From the NCBI GenBank assembly GCA_047495785.1, contig JBLDXI010000009.1, positions 3,720,001-3,784,000 on the forward strand: a stretch of DNA of 64,000 bases. The letters are read 5' to 3'. Made by a program: the position numbers and the translations under genes. The notes beneath the pieces were generated by a model that was given only the letters and a program-made list of their open reading frames with translations, had not been told where the DNA came from and ran no database searches. Source of the DNA: Lepidodermella squamata (Eukaryota > Gastrotricha). This document shows positions 11,410 through 20,720 of this stretch, one piece after another; position 1 is the first letter of the stretch, and each line of letters opens with the position of its first letter.

Positions 11410-13281
11410 TTAAATATTAAATTCAGTGCGTGAAACATTGATGTGATTGTCAAGGCCGTAGTCACAGGCTACTTTCGTCTCGGCAGTCTTGCCAGCGTGG
11501 CGGCTCGAGTCGTTGTAGCGAATCGCGAAAATTATACCGAAAACAGCGTAGCCAAGGCAAATAGTTACGATGTAACTAATAAGGCAAATCAAGTTAAGGA
11601 CTCGAGGACGGTTTTCTTTTTCCGACATGACCGCCATGTTGCGGATTAAAGCTGCTGCAAATGTCCAAATGCCTGATACTGTCAGGAGGAAAACGTAGAA
11701 AATTGTCAGCAGGGGTATGTTCGAATTGGCTGGAACTTCGTTGTTCATTGTCTCCGTCAGCATAAAGTAGGATAACAGTACGGTGACGCATATTCCAACC
11801 TTTAAAAGCAAAATATTAGTTGTGATGAAAACTGCATGCGAGTACTGCACTGGGGAGGAAAGACAATATATAAGGGGAAAGATAAGGATTGGGAAAGTAA
11901 CAATACGAGAACGGTAGCTAGGGGGACGAATTGGGGAGGGGTGGGGAAGCATAAGGGAAGCATGGGGGAAGGGAAAAGGCAGTCCAAGCGAAATATGGGG
12001 ATGGAAAGGTGAGCAAAGTATAAGGGCGGGGATAGTACATGTAAGCATGGGAAAAAATGGTAGGGAAGATAGAAAAAGGAAAGCTATAGCATAGGCTCGA
12101 ATTAAAATGTAAAAATAAGGGGAAGGGGAGCTTTGGGGAAGTATTGGGGAGATTGGGAAATCATAGGGGAAGCATGGGGAAAAGAAAAGGAAGCCTAAGT
12201 GAACTATGGGGTAAGCAAAGGTGAAGAGTGGGGAAAATACAGGAAAGCATGGGAAAGGTAGAGAATGAATAAGGAAAGGAAAGGAAAGGAAAGGAAAGGA
12301 AAGGAAAGGAAAGGAAAGGAAAGGAAAGGAAAGGAAAGGAAAGGAAAGGAAAGGAAAGGAAAGGAAAGGAAAGGAAAGGAAAGGAAAGGAAAGGAAAGGA
12401 AAGGAAAGGAAAGGAAAGGAAAGGAAAGGAAAAAGAAAAAGAAAAAGGAAAAGCGAAATGCTAATTACCTTCTCGCCATCTGATGGTGCCGTGATGAACG
12501 CAACAGAGAACAGGGCGCTCAATAAGAAAGTTGGGCATATAATGGATGCAGCGTAATACGCCGGTCTTCTAGTCAATCGAAAATAAAATCCAATAATGGG
12601 CATTCTTTCGGTAGTGACTATCGCGTCTCGTATTGCATTCCCGTCCGCGAAACAGGCACCCGTTACTGACCATAGCGGCATGTCTTTAGCGTCCTCAGTC
12701 AAGAAAGAGAAAGAAATAGGGACAAGTTGAATGCCAGTCTTCATCAGCACGCTTCTGATGACCTCCGGGTCAGAATAATCGTTAGGCTTTAGTTTCGCAA
12801 TTGTCTCCTGAAAGTCGTTAACCTCACTGCTTCGATATAGGGAAGTTGATAGAATCAGCGAGCAATGCTGCTCGTCGAATGGGAATAACTCAACCTCCAT
12901 CGAGCATGAAATCGACGAGAAAAATCCAAGCCGCCAGAAAACGAAACCTGGCGGGAAAACACGTGCCGGTTTTTCTTTCAAATTCGCATAATTCGGATCT
13001 TCAACCGCGTTTGAAATTATTAATGTTGGGTACCAAATTTTTCGAATTTCTTCAATAACTAAAGGCAGCGAGCATTTATAGTCACTGCGGTTGTTATAGG
13101 CAAGCCGCGAATCTAGCCAATTCGCGTCTATAGCCCCAACCATGCTGACCTGTTGCGAAACCGCGTCAACTTCTGTTATCATCGCGATTGTCAGCATAAT
13201 ATTGATGACGGTTACGGCGGATGGTAGCACTGCAGTCGATGAGTTCTGGAACAGCACATTTGCCAGCTCCCCGCAATTTTC
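11410..13281 (-). CDS. Cys-loop-family ligand-gated channel subunit 1 (5' exon not found)
   Basis: Subunit of a pentameric ligand-gated ion channel in the plasma membrane. Two exons, complement(join(11410..11799, 12469..13281)), give 400 residues beginning ENCGEL after an AG acceptor. The extracellular domain has the Cys-loop CSMEVELFPFDEQHC (cysteines 13 apart, about residues 116-130) and MPLWSVTGAC before M1. The M2 entrance is DGEK (cation type) with Leu at 9'. The M3-M4 linker is only about 16 residues. The extracellular tail has a single Cys (KVACDY). There is no YxCC loop-C motif, so it is not a classical nicotinic alpha subunit. The 669-nt intron carries a pentanucleotide array and has no stop in the sense frame. 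Paralogues carry a signal-peptide exon; none was found between 13282 and 13820, so the 5' end is incomplete or lost. Confidence 0.8.
   Translation of the reverse strand, partial: ENCGELANVLFQNSSTAVLPSAVTVINIMLTIAMITEVDAVSQQVSMVGAIDANWLDSRLAYNNRSDYKCSLPLVIEEIRKIWYPTLIISNAVEDPNYANLKEKPARVFPPGFVFWRLGFFSSISCSMEVELFPFDEQHCSLILSTSLYRSSEVNDFQETIAKLKPNDYSDPEVIRSVLMKTGIQLVPISFSFLTEDAKDMPLWSVTGACFADGNAIRDAIVTTERMPIIGFYFRLTRRPAYYAASIICPTFLLSALFSVAFITAPSDGEKVISISLFLFLFLFPFLSFPFLSFPFLSFPFLSFPFLSFPFLSFPFLSFPFLSFPFLSFPFLSFPFLIHSLPFPCFPVFSPLFTFAYPIVHLGFLFFSPCFPYDFPISPILPQSSPSPYFYILIRAYAIAFLFLSSLPFFPMLTCTIPALILCSPFHPHISLGLPFPFPHASLMLPHPSPIRPPSYRSRIVTFPILIFPLIYCLSSPVQYSHAVFITTNILLLKVGICVTVLLSYFMLTETMNNEVPANSNIPLLTIFYVFLLTVSGIWTFAAALIRNMAVMSEKENRPRVLNLICLISYIVTICLGYAVFGIIFAIRYNDSSRHAGKTAETKVACDYGLDNHINVSRTEFNI
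11800..12468 (-). other. stop-free 669-nt intron of channel 1
   Basis: GT/AG intron between GEK and the rest of M2. The sense strand is strongly pyrimidine-rich throughout. Its length is a multiple of three and it has no stop codon in the exon frame, so an unspliced message would read through it as a Phe/Pro/Ser/Leu-rich insert. Removing it restores the uninterrupted M2 seen in the six paralogues, so I treat it as an intron. Confidence 0.75.
12271..12430. repeat. (GGAAA)n microsatellite, 32 units
   Basis: A visually perfect pentanucleotide array of 160 bp, GGAAA on the + strand and TTTCC on the sense strand of the host gene. It lies inside the intron of channel subunit 1. The same pentamer, in the same orientation relative to transcription, fills an intron of channel subunit 5. 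Confidence 0.95.
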
Positions 13282-13769
13282 CTGCAATTTTTTATAGACA
13301 TTTTTCAGGGTTTCATCTCATTCAATTCTCATTTTTAGCTGAATAACTCATTAATGCTTTCTATGGCTGTCACGATCGGGGGCTGGAAACTATTAGTCTT
13401 AAGAAAGTTCTTGAAATCCGATGTCCCCGGATGTGCTAATGCAATAAAACTAGGGCCTCGTAAGGCGAAAATCTACGACGCATCCACGTAGGTAACATTG
13501 GGCTATGACAGATTTTTGCGTGCGACGTCACTATTTCCTAATATGGCTTCATTTTTCCTATTAAGGCTATACCTCATCAGGGTTAAACAATTTGAACACT
13601 AAATAGCAGGGTGTTCTAGGATTTGTCACCCACATCGTTTTTTTTACGGGCGCGTATATCGCAGCTTGACGTGTGTATCGAAGCGTGGAAAACCCTAGCC
13701 ATGTCATAAAACATAAAACCCTACAGTTCAAAATAGCAGACACCTGCGAAAGAGGTGGACTTGCCAAGG

Positions 13770-13777
13770 TATAAAAG
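13770..13777 (+). promoter_or_regulatory. TATA box of secreted-protein gene 1
   Basis: TATAAAAG lies 45 nt before the start codon at 13822, leaving room for a start site near 13800 and a 5' leader of about 20 nt. No other strong TATA element is near. Confidence 0.55.
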
Positions 13778-13821
13778 CTCCCTCGATTAAAAGATGACTC
13801 GCATTATTTTTTTCAATAGCC

Positions 13822-14282
13822 ATGAATTTCGTAGTCTCTCTAGCAGTTTTGGCGGTAATCAGGTCGTGCAAATCAGACGACGAAGTTGTGCCGCCTCTAC
13901 CTGAACCTTTGAACGTCCTAGCTGGGGCGAGAAAGGGAGATAGCAGCCCTGGTGATGCAATGGAAAAGCTAATTAAACGTGAGTCATAGCAATAATTCAA
14001 ATAAATATATTTTTTAATAATTTAATTATTTTTATAGGATGTTTTTGGGGTCTGGTGAAGCAAAGAGATAACAAGCGAGCTATGAACATGCTTCGAACGC
14101 TGCAACGGTGGCGAAAAAACAAGCGCATGGAGACGTGCATGGAACATTTGCCGGCGTCGATTTGCATGAATAACAGCCCGGACCCGTTCTACATGTGGGC
14201 TCGAGTTGCCGCGCAACGATTTTTCGAGAACAACAACAGCAACAGTAACGCTAACCATAAAATAATGCCAGCGGCTTTGTAG
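13822..14282 (+). CDS. small secreted protein, new family, member 1
   Basis: CDS join(13822..13978, 14038..14282), 133 residues. A short signal peptide (MNFVVSLAVLAVIRSCKS) precedes an acidic/proline segment, then a conserved domain: EKLIKR, LRTLQRWRKNKR, then CMEHLPASIC (cysteines 9 apart) and NSPDPFYMWARVAAQRFFE, ending in an Asn/Ser tail. A paralogue at 16677-17078 shares this domain and the intron position (both introns split a codon after its first base, just before the conserved domain). I do not recognise the family. Two conserved Cys, many basic residues and a signal peptide suggest a secreted or extracellular factor; the function is unknown. It lies between two channel genes on the opposite strand, which may be coincidence. 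Confidence 0.8.
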
Positions 14283-15120
14283 TGGAAAAAGTTCAGAAAT
14301 TCGCTGATTAAATTTTTGAATTTAGCTTCGTGATTTTTAGCCCTCAAGTTTGTAGTCATGATATTGAATGAAAATAAAATTTTGCGATAAACCACTGCCT
14401 ATTCTTGGAGAAAACGAAAGTTCGGAATCATCAAGTTCCAGATTGAACTTCCCAGCCTTGATATTTTTAAGCTGGAAAAAGTTTCCCGAGCCAGCTTGGT
14501 CCTATACTTTTAAATCAATTTATAATTAGGATGCTAATCTCATGATCTGACTACTAGATATACCCAAGTGGGCTGAATTCCTCGATAATCCCCGGAAACC
14601 GGACATGGCATGTCCGGCGTCGAAAATCGCCAAATCGAAGCCGAATAACACTGTTGGCTAAAATATAGGAATTCTACGCATTTGGAAGCCTTTTCAAGTA
14701 CCATTAACAATAACAGGGTGCTATTATCCGAATCCTATGTAAAACCCTACGGGCCTATGCAATGTTCGGTTATTTCCCATAACTACATGAAGGCTTCGAT
14801 TTTTAGCAATCAAAAATAAAAAAGTCAATTTATTTGGAATCCTGTCACTTATATTGGCGCAATAAAAGTTTCACAAGATAATTGCCATCAATCCACTTGA
14901 TGCAAAGAATCAATTTTTCTGTTATGACACCTGTCAACGACTGAGCTCTCAAAACTTCAACATCATAACAGGCTAGCAACTGCGTCCCAAAATAAAATAG
15001 CTGATTTTGAGCATTTCGTGCTTGGACAAAATGGAAATGAAGTTAAGCTATGAACCGGCACGGTGTTGCTGTTCCAAAATTCTAGTTCCAGCCTCGAGCT
15101 CCGCGCATATAATATTGAAC

Positions 15121-15345
15121 GTTAACAAGTGAAAAGTGGGGTTTGGTGTATTTTCTGTGTTATCCAACAAATGACAAGAGGATTACTGGCATGAAGAGGG
15201 ACAGTGCTTGGAATCCTAGATGTTCTTACGAAGTTTTTCTTGAGACACGACCTCCGACCTTTGGGAGGATCCCATCCACCTACAAATTCGGGAGACCCCA
15301 AAGTGTCGCCGAAAAGGCTCATCCATCGAGGAAGCTTTAGCTTGA
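15121..15345 (+). repeat. dispersed repeat, copy 1
   Basis: Resembles, in reverse orientation, 34106-34340 in the last intron of channel 7. Shared landmarks in order: GTTAACAA..AAAAGTGG, ATTTTCTGT, TTTTTCTTGAG, TCCCATCCACC, and ACCCCAAAGTGTCGCC followed by AAAGGCT. It has no obvious terminal repeats or intact coding capacity, so it could be a fragment of a non-autonomous element. Confidence 0.6.
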
Positions 15346-16231
15346 TTCCATCAACATAGCTTCCTCACCTCAGATAACACCCAAAATATCTCGACTGCGC
15401 ATAAGATAATAATACATGAATGCGCAACGAATTATTAAGTGATGCATAAAAAACTTGATTTTTTTAAAGCGAGAATTTTTCTAAATTAGCAATTTTCACC
15501 CGCATGAACTTCGAAGCCGATTTTCTCAGCAATCCCGATGATTATCAGCCTCTTTTTGATATCACTCGACTCCTTGTTCATCGATCTAACAGGCAGTATC
15601 AGAATATCACGAATCACGATGTCAAAAATTTCGGCAAACCCTACTTTTCACTAGTTAACGGTCATTTATCAAATTAGTCGTACTCAGTTTAAATGAGGAT
15701 TCTGAATATCCGGGAATTCAATATCGCAGATCGTAGGTGGATCTAACGAGGGGTGTAGATCTACTGGCTATAGCCATACACGCTCGAGGCGAGCGATTAT
15801 CCATCGATATCCACCGCAAACAGGATATGGCGTCAAAAATTGCTAAATCCAGATATCACTGGCAAAAAATATGGCTATTATTTTACGCAATTGGAAGCCT
15901 TTTCAAAAGCAGAAATCGAGATCAACAAAAATAACTAGGCGCTGTTCTAGCCCGAATATAATCCCCCTAATGATTTACCTGGTCATTATCGGTTGTGTTC
16001 CGTGACGTCAATGAAGCTATCAGACGGCAATTTGTTTGCAATTATGTCAATCAGCATCCCAATAAAATTTTCCATATAATTGAAGGTAATTACCATCAAT
16101 TACGAAAAAATACTGGACTTTCGCATTTGTCGGTTATTAAATCTGTCAATCGCCAATCATGCAAGAACACCTGAGCTATGATTCAAAATTAAATCAGGAT
16201 AGCGACCACGTCCCATAATACAATGGCTGAC

Positions 16232-16279
16232 TTTCGAGCATTTTTTCATGCTAGGACATGCATGAAAAAATGCTCGAAA
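16232..16279. repeat. perfect 20-bp inverted repeat with 8-nt loop
   Basis: Arms 16232-16251 and 16260-16279 are exact reverse complements around a TAGGACAT loop. The related block near 15010-15030 has only a remnant of the left arm, so the hairpin arose in this copy. A transcript would form a 20-bp stem. Possible roles (small-RNA precursor, cruciform) are speculative. Confidence 0.85.
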
Positions 16280-16676
16280 ATGCTCGACTTGATGGAAATT
16301 TTATAAAAGGAAATGTCACGCTGTTGTTGTTATAAAATTCTAGTTCAAGCCGTTCAGCTCCTCGCAAATATTTCACATAATATTTGCTACATGTCAATAT
16401 TGCGGGGAGGAAAGGCAATTTTGTGGAAAATTATTACGATTATGACTTGTCCTTAAATTCAAGCGAAACTGATCAAGTAATTAGCGGTTCGCTATTCAGT
16501 GTCTTCAGCAATAAAACATGTCATGGCTATAATATAACACGCTTCATTACGCGCCCCGGTTATCTACTTTTCACGATTGGATGGCTTTTTAGAAAGTAAT
16601 AATTGAACCCAAATAAAAGACACTGGGTTAAATAGCGAGACGATCTCGATCTGCTAGCACTTCCTTATTTTCAATC

Positions 16677-17078
16677 ATGAAATGCATCATCGGATTTCTG
16701 CTTTTAATCGCAACTTGGAGCCTTGTACTGTTGCTATGTAGGGCCAATGAAGTAGAACACGACATTTCAAAATCATCCACCAACCCAAGCACTGTTTCGA
16801 ATGAAACTTTACTGAGACGTAAGCCTTTGTCCTACTTTTTTTAATTAGTAAAATTTCAATATTTTTTAGATTATCTTCGAAAACTAATCAAGCAAAAGGA
16901 AAACGAACGAGCCCTGACTTTCTTAAGGGCCCTCAGATCATGGCGCAAAATTACCCGGTTACGAGATTGTATGACACACCTGCCAGCTACGATATGCACA
17001 AATACGAGCCCGGACCCATTTTTCATGTGGGCCCGAGTCGCCGCTCAACAATTCTACGAAGCTATTGATAAAATTTGA
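16677..17078 (+). CDS. small secreted protein, new family, member 2
   Basis: CDS join(16677..16818, 16870..17078), 116 residues. A strong signal peptide (MKCIIGFLLLIATWSLVLLL) is followed by a polar Ser/Thr linker. The conserved domain follows: LRKLIKQKENERALTFLRAL, SWRK, CMTHLPATIC, NTSPDPFFMWARVAAQQFYE, with a short IDKI end. It differs from member 1 mainly in the linker and the missing Asn-rich tail, while the SPDPF-x-MWARVAAQ core is unchanged. Intron phase and position match member 1. An AATAAAAG about 65 nt upstream may serve as a TATA-like element. The function is unknown and I recognise no known domain. Confidence 0.8.
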
Positions 17079-17264
17079 AGACATCGGCTCAATTCGATTT
17101 TTTAGATAAAAAATTGAATTTGTTCCATACCGATTGCTGTTTCCACCTTGCTTGGAAGTCGGAAGCTGGGGCGACTGAAATAGGTAGTAGTATTGTCAGT
17201 AATAGCGGTATTATCATCATAAAGTTCTAAAAAAATTTATGAAAATAAAGCTCAATTTATTTAT

Positions 17265-19615
17265 TCAAGCAATTATTGGATTTGAGTATTCGCAACCTGG
17301 AGTTATTTCCTCGCCAATTTTCATTCCCAATATTTCACTCTGGAATAATTCATAAAAATAAGCTCGGCCTGCAAATGCTGTCACAATCGATAAGGGATAG
17401 CCTATTAAGCCAGCTCTGTTAAGCCACCGAACCAATCGAAGATCATGCTTCGACTCTGGATCTCTTTCTACGTCAAAATACCGAACTATCGCAGCGTAGA
17501 TACCAGCCAAAGTGCAGTGAACCATGACCAGTATCCAAATTTGTTGAACGTAAGGAATTTCTGACGAAACAGGGACCTGATCGGAGTATTGCTTAGTTAC
17601 TACGACTAAGGACAGGAGCATATTAGCCGCTATCGCCATTTTTTCCTCATCGTAATGTCCGACGAGAAATGTGACAGTCATTAAAATAGCAATTAATGGC
17701 AACGATGTGATGCTTATCAGGCCGTGAGCTGGTTTTCGCTCGATTTTTATGTAAAAATTCGCTGCTGGTAGAATTTTATTCGGATGGGACTGAACGCAAG
17801 CGCCTACAACCTTCCAAACAGGTAAATTGATCGACCCAGGGTCCAGGAATACAATATCGGTTGGTATGAAATCGACTGAGATGAAAATGGGAACATCTTG
17901 ATTTTTCGAATTTTCCAGAAAATAAGACGCATAGGACGGTAGGTTTAAACTGGCGTCGAGACTTCCATTTTTCACGGCTTCGGCTAATTTGTAAATCAGC
18001 GAAGATTCATAGCTCTGTGACGCGATGGTAATTAACAGATGCTGGCTGTCAAACGGGAATTTAAGCCCGGACATTTTGCTGTTCACGGTGAAGTAAAGCG
18101 GAACTTGCCAAGTCACTGTTCCATTACTTGGAAATATAATTGCCGATTTTTCCTGTGAAATGATCGAATTTTGAAATAATTATAGAAAAAGCTAATATTT
18201 TTCAGCCAACTTTCATGTTGCTGATGTCCGTGTCTCGAACCTCGTTAGCGACTAACCATTGTGGGTACCAAATCATTGATATCTCTTCAACTCGAACTGG
18301 TATGTAGCATTTTGGCTCTGTGTTATTTTTGCTGTAATTTTCCATTAGCCGCGGGTCCTGCCACGTGAAAATTAGGTAGCCAGTTAGACTAGCGACCTGG
18401 CGTAGCATTTCGATTTTGTCTATTCGAATGATGGCTAGGGTGATATTGACTCGAGTTATTGGAGCTGGCGGGATGACGTAGTTGAGTCCGAGAACTTTTT
18501 TAGCAAATTTAGTGCAAGCCATCTGAAAGACGAAGAAAATTATATAACTGGAAAATTGCTTATTTCAAATTTGCGAGTATATCTTTAAAATCTTGATGAA
18601 TTAGTACCAATAGGAAACAATAAGGAAACAAGAATTTTATAGCAATTCTGACACCTGACTCATAGGCTTTACAATTGATAGTCCAGGAAGCTTAAAATTC
18701 TGGTTTCTTTACAAATCTGCTGGCTTTGGATTTGCCCAGGTACAACCTATTTTTTAAGCTGGCATCATAGGAATCTTATGCGGATAAAATTCTGCCCAAA
18801 TTGATTTTCCAACATCACCGTGCAAATAAAGGTAGAGCCAGTTTCCTTAGATTTTTCAGTTACCTGTTCAATTGTTTCATATCTGCGAGGTTTAGTTGTA
18901 AATATGTGATCTAAAAGTCACCCGAATTCCCATGGGTCCAAATATTTGCACCTCTAAAAATGAGGTTCCAGTACTAAATTTAAGCGTCCTGGCACTAAAT
19001 TCAGATTCTTTGCGATTACGCCGTTTTCCGTTTTTGATCGATGCTGATGACCTCCCTGATCCTAAGATTCTTTAGTTTAGCTAAATGGATCCCTAAGCTA
19101 CGTAGAAAAATTATCGATGTTGGGGTCCAAGACGGCTGATATCGAGAAAATCACTGATTTGTAACATCGATACTTGGAATCGATATCGGCTCTACAGGAT
19201 GAAGTATAATTCGTAAACTGACCGCTCATAGCCCGAAGTACGCGTAATATGAAAGTCTATCGGTTAGGCATGATAACAAAAAATTTGAGATTCCAGTGAA
19301 GACTAGAAACTCCAAAACCCGGATTTAGGGGAAATCTTGAGCTGGAGTCGTAAATTCAGTGCTGGAGCCCGGAATTTAGGGTGCGAACCAAGTGCGCGGT
19401 TCCCATCTATGAACGATCGGAAAATGCGCCTGGTTTTAAACTGGGTTGGGGTTCTTATAAGCCGATTCTGAAATTTTGGAATCGAGGGCAGTTCTAGTTT
19501 CTTCTTTAAGATTGGGATTTCATATTACCTGTTGGGAGTTCCAAATGATGCTCGACTCCGAGAATGGCTTGTAAGCTGCCAGCAGAATTACGCAAGCCAG
19601 AGTCTTCCAAGTCAT
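17265..19615 (-). CDS. Cys-loop-family channel subunit 2, lacking both Cys-loop cysteines
   Basis: complement(join(17265..18152, 18211..18522, 19529..19615)), 428 residues. The first exon gives a signal peptide (MTWKTLACVILLAAYKPFSE) and is separated by a 1.0-kb intron. The extracellular domain follows the family pattern (TWQDPRL, EEISMIWYPQW, NMKEKSA). At the Cys-loop the sequence is SKMSGLKFPFDSQHL: Ser and Leu replace the two cysteines although FPFD and the spacing are kept. LPVWKVVGAC precedes M1, DEEK opens M2 with Leu at 9', the M3-M4 linker is short, and the tail carries TPGCEY. The frame is open throughout, so it looks functional rather than decayed. The weakest splice is the donor GTTGGC after NMK. 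Confidence 0.82.
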
Positions 19616-20720
19616 ATTCGCAATTTCAAGTTCGTAATCTCCCACTTTTCAGATAACTTTTACAAAAAGAACTCACTCACGCACATGAAGATGCTTTGCC
19701 ACCTCAAATATTTATTTTCAATTTTTTCTTCATTTGCCAACCATCGCAACAAGTTTTTAACACTGCGACGGTAATAAAGTGTTCATTCAAAAAATTGATA
19801 CATAACATTGGAGACGAAATGCCGATACATTATATATTATAATAATAATACTCATCGATATTAACAATACACGTATAAACCAAACAGAAATCGTAAAAAA
19901 ATCAAGATGATATATAATACAATTAAATTACACAAGTGTTTGTATTCAATTATCGCACGATATTGAAACTACAGGCTTCGCTTCAGATTGTCACCTGAGC
20001 AGTTTCAACAAAATGCTTCTGAATTTTGATTTCTCCTCCGTGATATTCCTCGTGATGATGACCGAAAAAATAAGACTAGTTTTACACATCAATTGCGATA
20101 CATGCCCTTAGTATTAAAGCTACAATATATTTACAAGCATTTTTATAACAATTATTACCATGGCAGGTAAAAAAAACTCAAATTGAAGGCGTGTGTAGCT
20201 CGTTGGAGGCAACAAAAATTGAAAAATTATGAGGATTAAAAGAGCAACACGGTGACATGATCCTTTAAGCAACGCGGCATATTTATCATCATTACACCTA
20301 GGTATTATTTTTTTAAAGAGTTTTTGACGATACAACAAACAATAGAAGACCTAAACTGAAAACTAAATATAAGCGGCTTTTTCTCCTTAGCAAAAAAATC
20401 AACGTTCAATCACAGCAAAATAATCGAAAAAAATCCCAGCCATTTCTTAAGGTGTATTAAAGCTACGACGAAATTGATGATGATGAACAAATAATTTCTG
20501 TACAAAATGAGCTTCGGACAAGAGATAGAGGAGAGAGCGAGATAAGAAAGCCAATCATTTATTCGCTACCAATGATTCGTATCTATCGTCTTTTTTTAAG
20601 CAGAGCTGAAATTTGGGACACAAGTGAGGAAGATTTTTTCCGCAAAAAAACTATCATCTTATTTTTTCAATATTAAGGGCCTAAATTTCAGCTCTAAGAT
20701 TTTTTTCTATAACAAATAAT
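19616..20720. other. spacer, 3' side of Hox3
   Basis: About 1.1 kb of AT-rich DNA between channel 2 (5' end) and Hox3 (3' end). It probably includes the Hox3 3' untranslated region and the promoter of channel 2. No further coding sequence was recognised. Confidence 0.4.

Larger units (their letters stand above)
14283..16676. other. spacer containing a diverged duplicated block
   Basis: Between the two secreted-protein genes. Blocks at about 14580-15120 and 15700-16380 share a series of short identities in the same order: TTGGAAGCCTTTTCAA (about 14682 and 15891), a CACCTG...CGTCCCA.AATA segment (about 14930 and 16168), GAGCATTT then GGACA (about 15015 and 16236), and AAAATTCTAGTTC (about 15077 and 16337). 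They look like an old tandem duplication. The DNA between the two blocks includes a dispersed repeat (15121-15345). No protein-coding gene was recognised. Confidence 0.5.

Noticed and set aside
12265-12483. Lys/Glu/Arg/Gly-rich open frame through the GGAAA array
   Set aside because: A pentanucleotide repeat is open in all frames by construction; it lies antisense in a channel intron.
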